Assembly (NCBI GenBank): GCA_026874595.1
Contig: CM049317.1
Coordinates: forward strand, 75,856,891 to 75,920,890
Length of the DNA stretch: 64,000 nucleotides
Source of the DNA: Sipunculus nudus
Taxonomy: Eukaryota > Annelida > Sipuncula > Golfingiida > Sipunculidae
Direction of reading: 5' to 3'
How positions within the stretch are numbered: the stretch's first letter is position 1; every line of letters starts with the position of its first letter. A program made the translations under genes and the position numbers. This document shows, piece after piece, positions 26,501 to 41,500 of this stretch. The notes below the pieces were generated by a model. The model had not been told where the DNA came from and did not search any database. It was given only the letters and a program-made list of their open reading frames with translations.

Positions 26501-29500
26501 AGAGAGACAGTGAGGGAAAGATAAAGATAAAGAAAAAGAGAGAGAGAAAGAGATGGATTAATCAGTTAATGTGTAGAATGCAATGAGACTGATCTGTTTC
26601 ATGGAAGAAAATCTGACAATTTAAAAAAAAAAAATTAGTTGTAGAATGCAGTTCATTAGACTGGCTCTGACTTAGATTTGGAGCATAAATTGAAGTTATT
26701 TGTCCACATTTTTATTGTCCAAATGATAACCTATGTGCATCAGAAGCTTGTTATATGTTAGCAGAAATCTGATTGATTTTCGATTTTCAAACTTAAAGTG
26801 TAATACACTGAGAACCATGTGGAACAGAGCAAAATGTTGGGCCTGTTGGTCAACGTACAAATAAACAAGTTAACAGTGAAGAGCCCAGGCATCAGCAGTA
26901 TTGTAAATTTACTTTTGCAGCTTGATACAAATCTTGCAGTTCTAAATTAGCATGGAATTTTTATCTTAACAAGTTTTATTTGTTTGTAATTTTAAAAGAG
27001 TCAGTTATGGTTTGTGATGTGCAGTTGACAGTTTTGAAATGCAGCATGGAAAGAAACTGGAAAATAAATGAGCAAAATAGAACTTTTAGATCTTAACATT
27101 TGATACAAGTTTCAATTGCTCAATTCAACAAAATATTGAATTTTGCACAATAGTAGATAAATATGTAATATCTCTCTTTGATATATTAAAATTTTTATTG
27201 ATAGACTGTAATTCCATGTTTGAAATTGTGTTAAAAGTCAATGTTATATAATCATTGGCCAGGCCAAACTTACAGCCTCTTGAATAATAACTTAAAAATT
27301 GTGCTGTTTATAATGCTTTGCATATACTGTATTAAGCTAAGCTTAAGTGTAACCCATATTTAAGCTTATATGTTTTCCAGTTGTGTTTCATGTGATGTGT
27401 GCAGTGATTGTGGTTACTTTGAAATGTCACAATTTTATGCATGTATTGAGTTGAGCAAGTCATCCTGCATGGCACAGTTGAGTGTTTTTCTGTAGCATAA
27501 GTATGTATTTCTTAGTTTACTTAAGGAAGAGAGTGACACACTTAATATTCTGTAGGATAGGTACAATACACGATTGTATTTAGTATTAGTATGGTACCTC
27601 TTTTGAAAGTGTTTATGGTACACATTACAGTCTTTTAGAGTGTGTATGGTACTCTTACTTCTCTACAACATGAGTATATGTCCCTGTAATTCTCCTTTAG
27701 GATATATATGGTACACTTCTCTTTAGGATGAGTATGGTAAACTTAATATTCTCTAGGACGAGTATGGCACAGCTGCATACAAAACAGTGGAACTGGACAC
27801 ATTTTTAGATGATAAGCCAGTACAACACAGAGAAGTGCAGGGCTTTGAGTCTGCATTGTTTAAGAAAAACTTTAAACAAATACAGTAAGTCCCCCCATCT
27901 GACATCCTCCTGATTTGCATGATCTGTATAATCACAAATCATTTTCCTTCACTCTGCTTTAATCCATTGGATACCATCAAGTGGAAAAATCTAAACTTTT
28001 GTAATTAAAATTCTGTTAATTTTTAAACACCTAGCATATTAAGTCATTTGAAAGATGAGGGCACTTTTTATGTGTGGTTAGTACCACCTGGTACCCCTTG
28101 GAGTGTGAAAGCAGAGTGAAGCTTCAACATCAGAATCTTGCTGGGGGTCTTTTGCATATTAACAACTCTTGTTTGAGAGATGTATGGCACAAATTTCCAG
28201 AAAAGGCATTTCAATTATGGAATATTCCTATTAATAGCATGGATCACACTTTATTGTGTATATAAGAAATAAAAAAATTAATTTCTGTTAATCACTTACC
28301 ATGATGAGCATTATGATTAAAAGCGAGGAATTTGTGCCATTCATTAAAAGAAACAGATAATTTTAGTTTCTAATAACTTTGACTATAACAAATGAAATAA
28401 GCATGGTGGACTGGTGTAGATTATAGCAAATTAGTGCAGGGTTTTTGCACAATTAATTATTAATAAAAGCATTAATTAAGGCTAGCAGGCATAAAAAAGT
28501 CATAATATTTATTTATTTTAATGGAAAATAATTAAATGCAAAATTAAGATAACAATGTAAATTTAATCATCTTGAAAATGAAAGATGATAAAATATTATT
28601 GATTGCATTATCAGCAAATATTTCATTATATTATCAGTTATAGAATCCATTTTGGATAAGTTCTGAAATTAAAGTACTTTTTTAAAAGTACCAGGAAAGG
28701 TTTGTCACCTTTCTTATATAATTTTCATTCAAATGAATATTGATTCATAGAAAATTTATGCCTGTGATTTTATTCAAAATTTGAATGTGGTTTCTCTTGA
28801 TGCATATATCAGTGTCAGAATCTTGGGTGTTTCCATGGATAGAGCATTGCATGATAGGATTTCTTCACAGTGTGCTTGAGCTGAGCAGGTTGCCATGGAT
28901 ACAATGCTTCCTTGGATATCATCATAATATTTCAGTCTCTTTATATCTTGTGTTGGTGTGTTCTGCATGACACAAAAAAAATTTACTTTCAAGCTTTTCA
29001 CAATGACAGCTTTAAACTTTTGATGATGCAGTTGTATTCAGGCTTTCTAGGCCTTAAGACCATCTGTATTCATTTAAAGAAGATTGGAAATCATAATATA
29101 TCTAATTCAAAAGACTTGATAACAGAATTATACAAACTCAGCCTAAACCTGGGCCGTTAACTTACTATTTCATTGTTTTTATGTAATCCATTTTACAAAT
29201 AAAGGTGTATAAAACCAGACACTTAGATTTTGATGGCATGTCAGTCATGAATATGACTTCAGTAACCTTCATCTTCATATAGAGTATAGTTGCCTCTACT
29301 CACGAATTTAAAATCCTGTCCTCATGACAGTATACACCTTCTGATGTCCCCTCATCTAAATCACCCAACAAATGGTACAGGTCAAGTTGACCATCCCCAG
29401 TTCACATATATTATGCAAATAAGGGCAAACAGTCAAAGAAATGACCTTTAGGATCTGTATTAAAAAATCAGAATTTTATTAGTGCTGAAATATCTGGATT

Positions 29501-32500
29501 TCCCCATCCTGTTTAATATTTAAATAGCTGAGACACTGTTCATGTAATGTAGCAGGTTATCTTCACATGTCCGTACCAAGCCTCCTTGTTCAGTATCTTC
29601 CTAGTTACTGGTGAAGTTTTGCATAGGTTGGTCACAGAATTCCATTTTTCATAATTCTTTACTTTGAATAGTTTCACCTCATTTGATCCTTTGAATGCTC
29701 ATGTCATGAGTTGCTCATTTTATTTGGCTGCTTATTAATTTTCAGCTTATTAAAATAATCATATGTTCTGTTACACCTGCACTCTGAGTCACTTGCTTCA
29801 ATCTCAGCCAATGCTCAGTCCTGGTGGCCAAAACCAGCAGTCCATAAACGTCTAGGTGAATCTTTCATGTTTTCCACAGGGAAATTGGATGCTTGAACTG
29901 CTGTTTATTATAATCTCGATCCGCAGCAACACTAACATGCTGTTCGCTGGCATCCAAATCACTTCCTGAAACTGCTGCTAACATTGTTACATATGAGCTT
30001 GTGTGTGTGTGCACAGCAACAATCTCTGGTTATTCCTCTGAGCTGATGTGTGTTTACACACAATATTGTTGCTGGCTGTTTGTCTCAGTTGGTGTGTGTG
30101 TTTGTACACAGTGTCATTGTACGCAGCTTTGTGTCATCCATCTACGTGTTCTTCATCTTCTTTGACCCGTCAAAGTGGAAGACGTAATTCTAGAATTATT
30201 ACTGTTAAAATACAGAGTGATAAAGAATGCAATACAAACATAAACCATTGGGAATCATCCCGAGACTTCCTGGTTCCAGGTATCACATACAAAACGTAGC
30301 TATAAGGCTAACACAAAAAAATAAAGACATGAAGATAATACATTCATTGATTGCCTTGTGTCACTCACTGGGCACACTATGTACACATCAGTACCGCTGA
30401 CCTCAGCTGTGATACAAAACACACAAACCAGATCCACACACTGGGCACTGACCATCGTCTTACTGCAAATGAACAAGCCAACCAGTATAGTGTGTGTACA
30501 CAAAATTTTACTCTAAAACTAACCAATCAGAATACTTAACGGTGGACACATAATAAAAGACATACCTATGTACACATGATAAAAGACATACCTATGTACA
30601 CATGATAAAAGACATACCTATGTACACATGATAAAAGACATACCTATGTACACATGATAAAAGACATACCTATGTACACATGATAAAGGACATACCTATG
30701 TACACATGATAAAAGACATACCTATGTACACATGATGAAAGACATTCCTATGTACACATGATAAAAGACATACCTATGTACACATGATAAATGACATACC
30801 TATGTACACATGATAAAGGACATACCTATGTACAGATGATAAAAGACATACCTATGTACACATGATAAAAGACATACCTATGTACACATGATAAAAGACA
30901 TACCTATGTACACATGATAAAAGACATACCTATGTACACATGATAAAGGACATACCTATGTACAGATGATAAAAGACATACCTATGTACACATGATAAAA
31001 GACATACCTATGTACACATGATAAAAGACATACCTATGTACACATGATAAAAGACATACCTATGTACACATGATAAAAGACATACCTATGTACACATGAT
31101 AAAAGACATACCTATGTACACATGATAAATGACATACCTATGTACACATGATAAAAGACATACCTATGTACACATGATAAAAGACATACCTATGTACACA
31201 TGATAAAGGACATACCTATGTACACATGATAAAAGACATACCTATGTACACATGATAAAAGACATACCTATGTACACATGATAAATGACATACCTATGTA
31301 CACATGATAAAAGACATACCTATGTACAGATGATAAAAGACATACCTATGTACACATGATAAAAGACATACCTATGTACACATGATAAAAGACATACCTA
31401 TGTACACATGATAAATGACATACCTATGTACACATGATAAAGGACATACCTATGTACAGATGATAAAAGACATACCTATGTACAGATGATAAAAGACATA
31501 CCTATGTACACATGATAAAAGACATACCTATGTACACATGATAAAAGACATACCTATGTACACATGATAAAGGACATACCTATGTACACATGATAAAAGA
31601 CATACCTATGTACACATGATAAAAGACATACCTATGTACACATGATAAAAGACATACCTATGTACACATGATAAAAGACATACCTATGTACACATGATAA
31701 AGGACATACCTATGTACACATGATAAAGGACATACCTATGTACACATGATAAAAGACATACCTATGTACACATGATAAAAGACATACCTATGTACACATG
31801 ATAAATGACATACCTATGTACACATGATAAAAGACATACCTATGTACACATGATAAAAGACATACCTATGTACACATGATAAAAGACATACCTATGTACA
31901 CATGATAAAGGACATACCTATGTACACATGATAAAGGACATACCTATGTACACATGATAAATGACATACCTATGTACACATGATAAATGACATACCTATG
32001 TACACATGATAAAAGACATACCTATGTACAGATGATAAAAGACATACCTATGTACACATGATAAAAGACATACCTATGTACACATGATAAAGGACATACC
32101 TATGTACACATGATAAAAGACATACCTATGTACACATGATAAAAGACATACCTATGTACACATGATAAAAGACATACCTATGTACACATGATAAAAGACA
32201 TACCTATGTACACATGATAAAAGACATACCTATGTACACATGATAAAGGACATACCTATGTACACATGATAAAAGACATACCTATGTACACATGATTAAA
32301 GACATACCTATGTACACATGATAAAAGACATACCTATGTACACATGATAAAAGACATACCTATGTACACATGATAAAAGACATACCTATGTACACATGAT
32401 AAAAGACATACCTATGTACAGATGATAAAAGACATACCTATGTACACATGATAAAGGACATACCTATGTACACATGATAAAAGACATACCTATGTACGGA

Positions 32501-35500
32501 TGATAAAAGACATACCTATGTACACATGATAAAAGACATACCTATGTACACATGATAAAAGACATACCTATGTACAGATGATAAAAGACATACCTATGTA
32601 CACATGATAAAAGACATACCTATGTACAGATGATAAAAGACATACCTATGTACACATGATAAAAGACATACCTATGTACACATGATAAAAGACATACCTA
32701 TGTACACATGATAAAAGACATACCTATGTACACATGATAAAAGACATACCTATGTACACATGATAAAAGACATACCTATGTACAGATGATAAAAGACATA
32801 CCTATGTACACATGATAAAAGACATACCTATGTACACATGATAAAAGACATACCTATGTACACATGATAAAAGACATACCTATGTACAGATGATAAAAGA
32901 CATACCTATGTACACATGATAAAAGACATACCTATGTACACATGATAAAAGACATACCTATGTACAGATGATAAAATACATACCTATGTACACATGATAA
33001 AGGACATACCTATGTACACATGATAAAAGACATACCTATGTACACATGATAAAAGACATACCTATGTACAGATGATAAAAGACATACCTATGTACAGATG
33101 ATAAAAGACATACCTATGTACACATGATAAAAGACATTCCTATGTACACATGATAAAAGACATACCTATGTACACATGATAAAAGACATACCTATGTACA
33201 CATGATAAAAGACATACCTGTGTACACATGATAAATGACATACCTGTGTACACATGATAAAAGACATACCTGTGTACACATGATAAAAGACATACCTGTG
33301 TACACATGATAAAAGACATTCCCTATGTACACATGATAAATTACATACCTATGTACACATGATAAAAGACATACCTATGTACACCTGATAAAAGACATAC
33401 CTATGTACACTTGATAAAATACATACCTATGTACACATTATAAATGACATACCTATGTACACATGATAAAAGACATACCTATGTACACATGATAAAAGAC
33501 ATACCTATGTACACATGATAAAAGACATACCTACGTACACATGATAAATGACATACCTATGTACACATGATAAAAGACATACCTACGTACACATGATAAA
33601 AGACATACCTATGTACACATGATTAAAGACATACCTATGTACACATGATAAAAGACATACCTACGTACACATGATAAATGACATACCTACGTACACATGA
33701 TAAAAGACATACCTACATACACATGATAAATGACATACCTATGTACACGTGATAAAAGACATACCTATGTACACGTGATAAAAGACATACCTATGTACAC
33801 ATGATAAAAGACATACCTATGTACACATGATAAAAGACATACCTATGTACACATGATAAAAGACATACCTATGTACACATAAAAAAAGACAAACCTAGAG
33901 TGCTTTATCATACAATAAAGATTAAGTACCGTGTTTCAGTCAGTATCCTACACAAGCACAGAATGCATGATATAGGCTTAGTCAGTATTATTTTGCACTG
34001 TGCAGACAGTACCTTTCAGTCACTCGGTGTGTTAGTTGTAGCCAGTGCCTTATATGGAACCTTAGTGAATGATGTACGAGTGTGCTATTATTTGATCAGG
34101 ATGAGTACGGTGCTGCCGCCTACAAGACGGTCGAGCTGGACACGTATCTGGATGATCAAGCCGTCCAGCACCGTGAAGCGCATGACTTTGAGTCGGACTT
34201 GTTTCTGTCTTATTTTGAATATGTTAAGTAAGTTTGCATGACGGTGTGCACTTGTACACTACTGACGGGGGCAAGCGGTGCTTTTTGTTACAGGATACCC
34301 TAATTCTAGCTCTCGTTGGCTTCTGTCTAGCATATGAATTTCAGTTAATTTTCTATCCCATCATGCAATTCACCTCAGGATGAGTTTGGAAGTGCAGCAT
34401 ATAAGACTGTGGAATTGGATACATATTTGGACGATGCCGCTGTTCAGCATCGTGAGGTACAGGGATTTGAGTCCGCCGCATTTAGAAAACACTTCCCAAC
34501 CATGCAGTGAGTAGCCCTGGTGGTAAACATCGTATAGTCAAGTGAAAACCCAATATACTTTCAAACACTCGCTTTTTACCCCTGGAACAGGCTTAGTCCG
34601 CAAGGGATGATGGTGCCATAGCTTTCTGTTTTTCAGGACATAGAACATACAATTACCCCTTTTGGGGTATTTGAGTTTCAGTCCTGTTTCTTGTTGCTTT
34701 TGGAGACGTTTACATGTACATAATTTCTTATTTTTAGCTCATTATGTAAGTAGCTGGTAAGAGGTTGGTCAGATATTCCCTTTCAGACTCCTGACTTCAG
34801 CAAATGAACTCAACTTGTTTCATCACATGGATTTCCAACTGTATTAAATCATACAAAAATATATGCTGAATTTGACCATATTTTTCACCCACCAAAATTT
34901 AAATCCCTATAAATAAGAAGAATAAACATCACAAAACTAAATTTTGTCCATTAATGGTTCCATTTATATACAAAAAAGTTCCATATATATTCTATGTTGG
35001 TGTGATCTTTAATTTGGAAACAGCAATTTCTTTACAGAAAATTTCAAACAAGCTTAATAAATGTTGAAATTCTCCAAATTTACAATAATGAAAATGATCA
35101 GTATCTTCGAGCTTCACATATACTGCTCACAGTCATTCTCAGAGGCCAGTTTTCTGAACACTTGCTTCCATTTTCCTTATTTCCATAATATTTTAAACAA
35201 ATATCAGTTATCATCATCTAGAAATGATGAACACTTGAAATGATGAACAATCCCTGGAAAAGCCTGGGAAATTCAGTCCCAAACTAATACAAACATATTG
35301 CCCTCGGGAGGTGTCGTTTATGATATAGCAAATCTTAAGCTTTACTAAAGTGAAAAGATATTTGTTTACCAGGACGAGTATGGTTCTGCTGCCTACAAGA
35401 CCGTAGAACTGGACACATTTTTGGACGATAAACCAGTCCAGCACCGTGAGGTCCAGGATCATGAGTCTGACATGTTTCTAAGTTACTTTAAAGAAATTAA

Positions 35501-38500
35501 GTAAGTAAATAATAGCATGGATGATCCCAGCATGCTGAGTGACCTAATTAATAATAAGCAAAAATGATGCTGGTGGGCTGTTGATTCGTAGTTTGACCGC
35601 CAGGGGGCGCCAGCAGGCTGATATTGCTTGATTCTCTCCTTGATCAGCAATAATGGTTGCATGAGCCAGGAAACTGCATGGACATTTACTGAATTGCTAT
35701 TCACAGTAAATTTCAGGATTTCGAGATATTGATGAATTTAATGACATGAGTACGAGATCTGGCTTATCTTTGGTAATGCTGATTTGTTAACAGTTTCATA
35801 TTTCACCCTAGAACCATTGATTGAGTTACATGTAGAAGAAACAGTCACATGCTTATGAGTAATGTATGACAAATAGCAATTATACAGATGGTTCTTTGAG
35901 AAACAATCTGGCTTTGGTATACAAAGAAAAAACAAGAATATGGAGACACCATTTACAAGAAATTAAATGCAAAATTTTCCTTTAAATTCAACAGATTTTT
36001 ACATGCAACAGCCTCTTGCCAAGTGACCATCAGGCTTCATTTTAGCTATTGCTTCAACAACAAAATTTATGTCTGTTGATCTAGTTAAGTTTTGTATTGC
36101 ATTTTTGGTTAAAATACATGAGGAAACAGTTGGTGTTTTTTTTTTATGATTTAACATTTGATGTTTTATGTTCATATTATAAATTTTCTTTTATTGCTTT
36201 AACAAGAATTTATCAAAATCACGTTTAAAATCTGGGTTAAGATTATCATCTGTCACTCATGTCAGTAAATTAAGCAACAACTGGAAAGGATTTTATTATT
36301 ATTATAACATACTCAGGTCCTGCCACCTTAGCTTCACCTCCTGGAGAACCTGTGTGTTCCTGCTGCTAGTCGCCATCGGTCAGACTGAGAGGAAGAACTA
36401 TCCGCTTCTAGTTGCGTATCTCATAACCCTTGCTTGTTTTAGGATGAGTATGGTAGTGCAGCATACAAGGCTGTTGAACTTGACACGTTTTTGGACGATA
36501 AACCTGTCCAACACCGGGAGGTGCAGGGCTTTGAATCAGACCTTTACCAATCTTACTTTAAAGAAATAACGTGAGTAACAGTGACCTTGATCTGATTCCC
36601 ACCCGAGCATGACCTCCCGTCATGTCCTAGTGAGAGAAGGATATGAACCTCGTTCCCAGAACTTAACTGTCATAAAGTAGCATGGTTCACAGACCAACAC
36701 ATGGATTACCAGAGGTCACACTTAGGACTGCAGTGTGACACTTGTTGCTGTGGTTCAGTCACACAAAAACATGCATATTGTGTCATTCTGGTCCATTATG
36801 ACCCTCACTGCTGTGGTTTAGAGAGTCATAATGAGATTGTGATGTGTCTAGTTGCTGTAGTTCATTGAGTCACACATGGATTGCTATGTGACTTTTTTTT
36901 ATTGCTGTCGTACATAGAGTCACAGATGGACTGCAATATTGTAACTCATAATTAAAAAAAATCACGAATTTGTAAGACCTCATTTGTAAGCCATTGGCAT
37001 CTTTACATTTGTATTTAAAATGCACTTGTTTTGTGCTTTGATTGTTTGAAATATTAAAGAAGAATACTCAATGTCTGTGGCAATGACATTTAAAAACTGA
37101 AGTATCTTTCACTAAAGTTTGCTAAATATAGCAAACAAGTAAAGTGTTCAGTCTTCATAAAAATATTGGTAATTGTGCAAAATAACGGACCCATCTTACA
37201 TGGTCTCACAAAAAAGTGTGACCACATTTCAATGAAAAAACTGTTTCATGTAAAAGTTGAAAATCTGGCCCATCTAATGATACAATATTTTTGTATGTTT
37301 GATATAAATATATTTTGCTACAAACTGTCGAAAAAGGGTAGTTTGCTGAAAATACTCAAAATGACGTCGTGTCAAAGACGTTCTCAGCCGACGTCATGAA
37401 TCCACAGTACTGTACGTGCATACCATGTTAAACAAAAGGATGATGTCTAAAAAAATATATCTTTTTATGCCTAGATAGAGAGACAATTTTACCTCTAAAT
37501 ATCCATATTTCCCAAGATTTAATAAAAGTTGACGACGTCGTGCCGCCTAAAACATAAACATGCAACTGTCGTCTGTGAATGTATTCGACTGATCACGTTA
37601 ACTCTTGCTCTGTTCAGCTTTGTTTCTATGTACGTTTTATATGTCAAATAAATATAAATTGTGTAATAAACAGTCATTTTTGTGGACAGAGTATAAAGAC
37701 TACATTTTAGACATGTCATTTATCTTATTTATTTTTTTTTGGTCCTGTTAGACTACTTTATGTAAAGACAATCAGATGGGAACATCCCCTCCCCATGAGT
37801 AACAGACCAGTAGCCCTTAAAATTGAGACGAACGCGGGAGAAACACGGGACCATGTTGGGCATATCATCCATATGTGACCACATTTTATAATATTATATA
37901 TAATACAAACTTATATGGCTGGTCAAATAAAATGTGGTCACACCTTATTTTTGTCAATATTTATTGTGAAAAATGTGGTCACACCATGTGACCACATTTT
38001 ATAATATATTATATATATATATATATATAATACAAACTTTTATGGCTTGTCAAATAAAATTTGGTCACACCTTATTTTTGTTAATAATTATTGGTAAAAA
38101 ATGTGGTTACACCATATGTGACATCATTAAAATATTATATATATAATACAAACTTAAATGGCTGGTCAAATAAAATGTGGTCACACCTTATTTTTGTCAA
38201 TATGTATTGTGAAAAATGTGGTCACACCATATGTGACATCATTAAAATATTATATATATAATACAAACTTATTAGGCTGGTCAAATAAAATGTGGTCACA
38301 CCTTATTTGTAAGAGAGAGAAATATGGGTCCGTTATTTTGCACGATTACCAAAATATCATAAATGGACCTTCCAAATTTACTTGTCCTTTTTCTAATGGC
38401 ACACAATAGTTCATCAAAATGCCAGTATAAAAGAGAGAAACAACCCACTAGCAGTCAGTTTTGGACATTGTTAAGGTAACCCTGCAGTTGATATTTAGTT

Positions 38501-41500
38501 CCATCTGGTGTTCAGACATTGAAGTAACACACTGAGTGATTTGTTAATATTTTATGTTTCCTTTATTTGTCCATGGGTTTGGAATAAGATGGCCTTAGGA
38601 AAAGAATTATTGTTCAAACTTCAGTTGAATATCTGTACACTGAAAGAAACAGTCTATTGTTCAAGCTTTCTAATTAGCAAGAATAATAAAAATCAGACAT
38701 TAATCATTTCAAACTTTAACACTAGATGGTGCTGGTAAGCAAATGCTTATTACCATAAATAATAATAATGATAACTCCCTTGTATAAGCACTGAGATACC
38801 TATGAAGTAAAAGTACAAGCTTGAACTAGAAATATCAAAATGCACATTTGTAGCTGTAGAATGATAACCCTGAACAGTAGATCAGATTTGTCAAAACAAT
38901 AAAAAATACAGTTGTCCCAATTTCATGATGACAGGGGAAATCTTTGTTGTATATCACTCAAATGCCCCAAAATAACAGAAAACATTTCAGAATTAGATCA
39001 GTGTAATTGTTAAACAAATTGCTGTAGCAATTAATGTGATTGGAGGGATAGCTTCATCAATTGTAAGTAATTATGTGTATGAGATTCCTGAATAACATAT
39101 AAGAAGCTAAAAATTTGACAGGTAATTTATACCCATGAAATATTAAGGTATTTTAATAGCAATGGCCAGTTTGTGATGTCACTAGTTTCAATAGCATCCA
39201 TTGTCTCATGAAGATCACTTGAACCATGCAGTTCTTTCACCTAACATCCAACACTTTCCAAATAGTATGATTACGTATATGCCCTTTTACCATCAGACAG
39301 CAAGAAAAAGTTTGCTGATTATAATAATCAGAACACTTCCTGATGGCCATGTTAAAGGGGCCTAATCACCTATCTGACCTTTATAAGCTAAAAGTAATCC
39401 CTTGGAGCTTTTATAAAAATAGGCCAGGAAACATAGATATCACTGCACACAGGCTGCTTGTTTTGTTTATATCAACATGTTTATGATATGTGGGGGCCCA
39501 CCAAAATTAATCAAAACAAATTCAACAAGGGCATCTGGCAGCAAGTCGGGTAAGCCAGAGCTTTGGAAATGGCATTTTGCAACAAGTGACCTCTTACCTA
39601 CGCATATATGCAGCCTTCCATCTTAGGTTACATGTTTTTCCTTCTCCCAAGGATGGCCCCGTCCTTCCCTTCAGTATCCCCTCTACCCTCAGATATCTTA
39701 AAAGAGTCCAGTTGAGTATCTAGTAGTTTAGACAATCACCTGCGGTGGTCAGGTTGTAGGTCATTCGGTGCAGTAGAGGGTCAGTCAGACTGACACGTAC
39801 ATAACGATTGGCCACATGCCTTGTGTCAGGGCAGTCTTTATTAGAAAACAGAATTTTGGGTGATCTGTTGATTCATTTATTGGTCAATTTGACTTCTGTT
39901 AACTTTTTTGTGTTCAAAACAGTGGGGAATTGTAGAAACTCCTATAAATGAACAGACCTATTTTTAATATAATTTTGATCGTTAATAATTTAAAATTAAT
40001 AGATTAACCTCTGGCATGATATGGACTCTTCTTATAATCAAGTTCTCTGATCAATTTATAACATGATATGAATCTATAAATCTCATACATTAATATTAAC
40101 TTCCAATGTGATGTTAATCATAAAAAAAGTGTGTTTGTACCTTAGCTAGGAGACCTTTTGCATGTTTAAAGTATTTAGCAGAAGTAGTCTGATATGCAAC
40201 AAATTATCAGTTAATTTTATTTTTTTTTCAATACTGGCTCATAACTGGCTGAGCACATTGTAAACCCTGCATGTTTAAATATTTATTGACTGTATACTCC
40301 TTTGGGGAGCAGTCACTTTACATTCTTTCTTTAACTCCTTATTCATCACTGCTTCCATTAACACAGTTTGCTGTGTATGACTACCAGGGAGTTGGAACAG
40401 GACCAAGAATGTTCAAGCCAATTAGGCTGGATATCACAGGTCTGATCAAGTACAAGTGAAAGCCACACTTCTCCCTATATCATTAATCAGTAGAATCTTG
40501 GCCCTGTAGCAATCCCCAGGTGGGGATTGATAGGAAATCCTAATGATGAAAGCAGTGGATAGATGGAAGTAGTTAAGAATGAATGTAAGATGACTACTGA
40601 ACAAAGAGTGTATTACAGACTTGTTTGCAAACTGCATGTTTAATACAGACCTGCTCCTTTGGAAGTGTGTAAATGCAAATTAAATAACCAGTCAGGATAG
40701 CTGGCTCTCCTGGAAAGTAATATATATGATACCCTATTTAAAAACCTGTTAAAACATTGATGATTTGTTAGATTCTTTACCAGAATTCATGGATTCAAAT
40801 TTATAAGCGTGATAATTAATGCCATATATATGAGTTAATTTCCAGTGCACACCCTTTTTAAAAGTACTTCAGCTTTAATCCTAATATTTCAAACCGCAGT
40901 AATGAAAGTCAAACTTTGCATGTATATTTTATGAAAATATGCCAGGCATCACCTCTGAGACAAGCAGAGGTTTGATAAGCAGAGCTGCTTTATGACATAG
41001 CTTTGAAGCAAATTAACAACAATGAAGCCAATTGGTTAAGGGATTGTGCTTTAGCTGTGGCTGCCAGGTGGTTGACTATGAGTCAGGTTTGAACTGATTT
41101 ACTGCTGAAAATGAAGACATCATTTCATGGGTATGCAGTAATATGTTGTGTTAACTTTGGTGCATTCAATCTAACAGGAAATAAAAATGTTGTGGAAAGA
41201 CCCAGAAGTTCTAATCATTTAGTTTTCTGGACCTCTTTTGATACCTGTGCCACCTGTAACATTAATATGAATTGTCATAGAAATTAGACTATAATTCTTC
41301 TCTATTGGTTGAAAATGCTGGGGTAAATTACTACCTAATCGGCCTCAGACTACTGACTGATATTTGGCACTAATATCAAGCTGATATATCAAAGGGGAAC
41401 GTATAGTCTGTAAACAAATCCACACAATGCATTAGAAGAACAAATTCATGAAAATTTGATAGTTTTATGCTGACTCTCTCCTTTCCTTGTATAAAAGTAA

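Noticed and set aside
30546-33897. CRISPR-like array
   Set aside because: Units are contiguous 26-bp copies with no unique spacers, in an animal intron.
30546-33897. Minus-strand AG|GTATGT splice-like motif in every minisatellite unit
   Set aside because: It lies antisense to the gene and arises automatically from the repeated unit.
33900-34241. 113-codon frame across exon 6b
   Set aside because: It is in a different frame from the conserved exon and has no family similarity.
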